Below are positions 5,251 through 6,545 of a stretch of 6,545 bases of DNA, piece after piece. The notes under the pieces were generated by a model. That model was not told the DNA's origin, did not search any database, and saw only the letters and a program-made list of their open reading frames with translations. This DNA is from Pseudomonadota bacterium (GTDB lineage Bacteria; Myxococcota; UBA9042; PHBI01). How positions within the stretch are numbered: the stretch's first letter is position 1; each line of letters begins with the position of its first letter. A program made the translations under genes and the position numbers. Location: the NCBI GenBank assembly GCA_005788935.1, contig SYAK01000570.1, forward strand, positions 1-6,545, given 5' to 3'.

Positions 5251-6545
5251 ATGACGACAGGCGCGACGTCGACGGCTCCCGCGGACCCTCCCGACCGACC
5301 TCGCCCACGGACGGCCTTGGGCCTCCGACGACGCGTCGTCGCCTGGCTCGTCGTCGAGCTCTGTGGCCTCGCGGCCCTCGCCGTCACGGGCTGGGACGGG
5401 GTGCCGCAGCCATGGCTGACGCTCGGGCTGATGGTCCGGGGGCTGGCCATCGCGGCGGTGGCGGCTGGCGTCCGCGGCCTCGAGCCGACGCGGTCCCGGA
5501 CGGCCGTCGGGCTCGCGGTGCTGGCCATCACGCTGCTGCCGGGCTTCGCGGTGGCGATCGTCCCGCCCGTCTTCACCGAGGCTGGCTGGGACGCGGTCCT
5601 CGGGCTCGCGCTGACCCCGACGCTGGCGCTGCTCGCGGGGGCTGTCGGGAGGGCCGCGGCGACCGTGGCTCGAACGGCCGGCCTGCGGCTGCTCGCAACA
5701 CGGCTCGACGCGACGACGCTGCTCGCGGCGCTCGCGGCGCTGACCACCCTGCCAACGCTGGCAGCCGACATGTCGCCGACCCCGTGGCTGGCGCCTGCCG
5801 CCTGCCTCCTGACCTGGGCCCTCGCGTGGGGAGCGGGGGCCCTCGCGAAGGGCGAGGCCCTGACCGCCCTCGCCCTCGCCGGGCTCGCGGGGGCGGCCGT
5901 CTTCGAGCACGCTGACGACCCGGTGTCGGGGCGAACCTTCACCGCCACCTTCGCGATGCTCGCGGCGGCCCTCGTTGGTCGCCACCTCGCTGGCAGCCTG
6001 CGCGCGCTCGCCGACGCCCTCGCCGAGGCCGCGGTCACCCCGATCGCCCCGCGCGTGACGTGGCGGTCGGCCACGACCCACGGCGCGCCCCTCAGCGAGG
6101 CCGACGCCGACGCGCTCGTCGATCGGGAGCTGGGCTTCAATCGCCCGCCAGCCCGCGTCGTGCCGTTCCTGCCCGAGGAGGCCGCCGCCGTCCTCACCCC
6201 GCTCGAGCTGACGACCGCCTCGCGCGCCAAACCCGCGGCGCCAGCGCTTGAACCCGCGGAGCGCCTCGCCGCGCGTGCCCTCGGCCTGCGCCGCCTGCTC
6301 GGCCTCTGGCCCGGCCTCGCCCTCGCGCTGGTCTTCGGTGCAATGCTCGGCGTGACGCCGCTCGCGACGCTGCCGGGCATGTCACGCGCGGTCCCGGCGC
6401 TGCTCGCGATCGTCGCCCTCGTCATCGCCCGGACCTCACACGCCCTCGCGTCGACGGTCGAGGGGCCGACCCGCACCCCGTGGCGCCTCGCGAGGCTGCT
6501 CGCCGTGGCCACAGCAGCCGTGCTGGCCGGTCTCGCGGCCGCCCC
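5251..6545 (+). CDS. Polytopic membrane protein, partial (runs off the right edge)
   Basis: An open frame of 431 codons starts at ATG 5251 and has no stop before the window ends, so the 3' end is missing. The N-terminus (1-26) is hydrophilic with a basic run, RPRPRTALGLRRR, just before the first membrane helix, suggesting a cytoplasmic N-terminus. Hydrophobic segments lie at about 27-46, 55-74, 84-104, 113-133, 155-172, 178-197, 200-217 and 229-246. A hydrophilic stretch of about 100 residues (247-347), rich in Ala, Pro, Glu and Arg, follows, and then segments at about 348-366, 381-400 and 411-431. I do not recognise the family; there is no visible ATP-binding, transporter or glycosyltransferase motif, although the size and layout would fit a transporter-like or envelope protein. 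Nearly all third codon positions are G or C. It is divergent from the beta-barrel gene and shares its upstream region. The long antisense frame over it is arginine- and serine-rich and is a shadow. Confidence 0.75.
   Translation, partial: MTTGATSTAPADPPDRPRPRTALGLRRRVVAWLVVELCGLAALAVTGWDGVPQPWLTLGLMVRGLAIAAVAAGVRGLEPTRSRTAVGLAVLAITLLPGFAVAIVPPVFTEAGWDAVLGLALTPTLALLAGAVGRAAATVARTAGLRLLATRLDATTLLAALAALTTLPTLAADMSPTPWLAPAACLLTWALAWGAGALAKGEALTALALAGLAGAAVFEHADDPVSGRTFTATFAMLAAALVGRHLAGSLRALADALAEAAVTPIAPRVTWRSATTHGAPLSEADADALVDRELGFNRPPARVVPFLPEEAAAVLTPLELTTASRAKPAAPALEPAERLAARALGLRRLLGLWPGLALALVFGAMLGVTPLATLPGMSRAVPALLAIVALVIARTSHALASTVEGPTRTPWRLARLLAVATAAVLAGLAAA

Noticed and set aside
5028..6512. 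494-residue minus-strand open frame, and the long upstream extension of the beta-barrel frame (to 6081)
   Set aside because: Both are low-complexity (Arg/Ala/Ser or Arg/Gly/Glu) and antisense to the hydrophobic membrane-protein frame; the barrel protein has its own SD and signal peptide at 5031.

Overview
The window is very GC-rich (by eye about 70%), and almost every codon in its genes ends in G or C. It encodes proteins with Sec-type signal peptides and an outer-membrane beta-barrel, so the host is a Gram-negative bacterium. The mix of a DUF962/Mpo1-like protein, long alanine-rich linkers and multidomain fusions would suit a myxobacterium or another high-GC deltaproteobacterial lineage. That placement is inference; no rRNA or marker gene is present.

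Layout from left to right. (1) 26-187, minus: the C-terminal third of a VapC-type PIN-domain toxin, with the N-terminal part and the antitoxin missing. It is flanked by a small dyad, a 13-bp tandem duplication and an inverted repeat. (2) 361-906, plus: a DUF962/Mpo1-like membrane protein with its histidine motifs intact. (3) 1015-2172, plus: a secreted protein of a family I cannot name. (4) 2177-4228, minus: an unusual single-chain fusion of an aldo/keto reductase, a T4-polynucleotide-kinase-like P-loop kinase and a zinc-site HAD phosphatase. It converges on gene 3 with only 4 bp between the two stop codons. (5) 4390-5031, minus: a small outer-membrane beta-barrel protein, followed by a probable hairpin terminator. 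(6) 5032-5250: a divergent intergenic region with two imperfect dyads that share GGTCG/CGACC half-sites. (7) 5251 to the right edge, plus: the start of a large polytopic membrane protein that runs out of the window without a stop.

The genes do not form one obvious operon: strands alternate, gaps are roughly 100-220 bp, and the products differ. The two most plausible functional links are the three activities fused within gene 4, and possible shared control of the divergent beta-barrel and polytopic membrane genes from 5032-5250. The fusion gene is the best candidate for something undescribed. Its kinase and phosphatase halves follow the kinase-then-phosphatase order of T4 Pnkp, but they are joined to a catalytically complete-looking reductase. 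I see no CRISPR array, tRNA, rRNA, insertion sequence or recognisable defence island. Long antisense reading frames are abundant, as expected in such GC-rich DNA, and were discarded.
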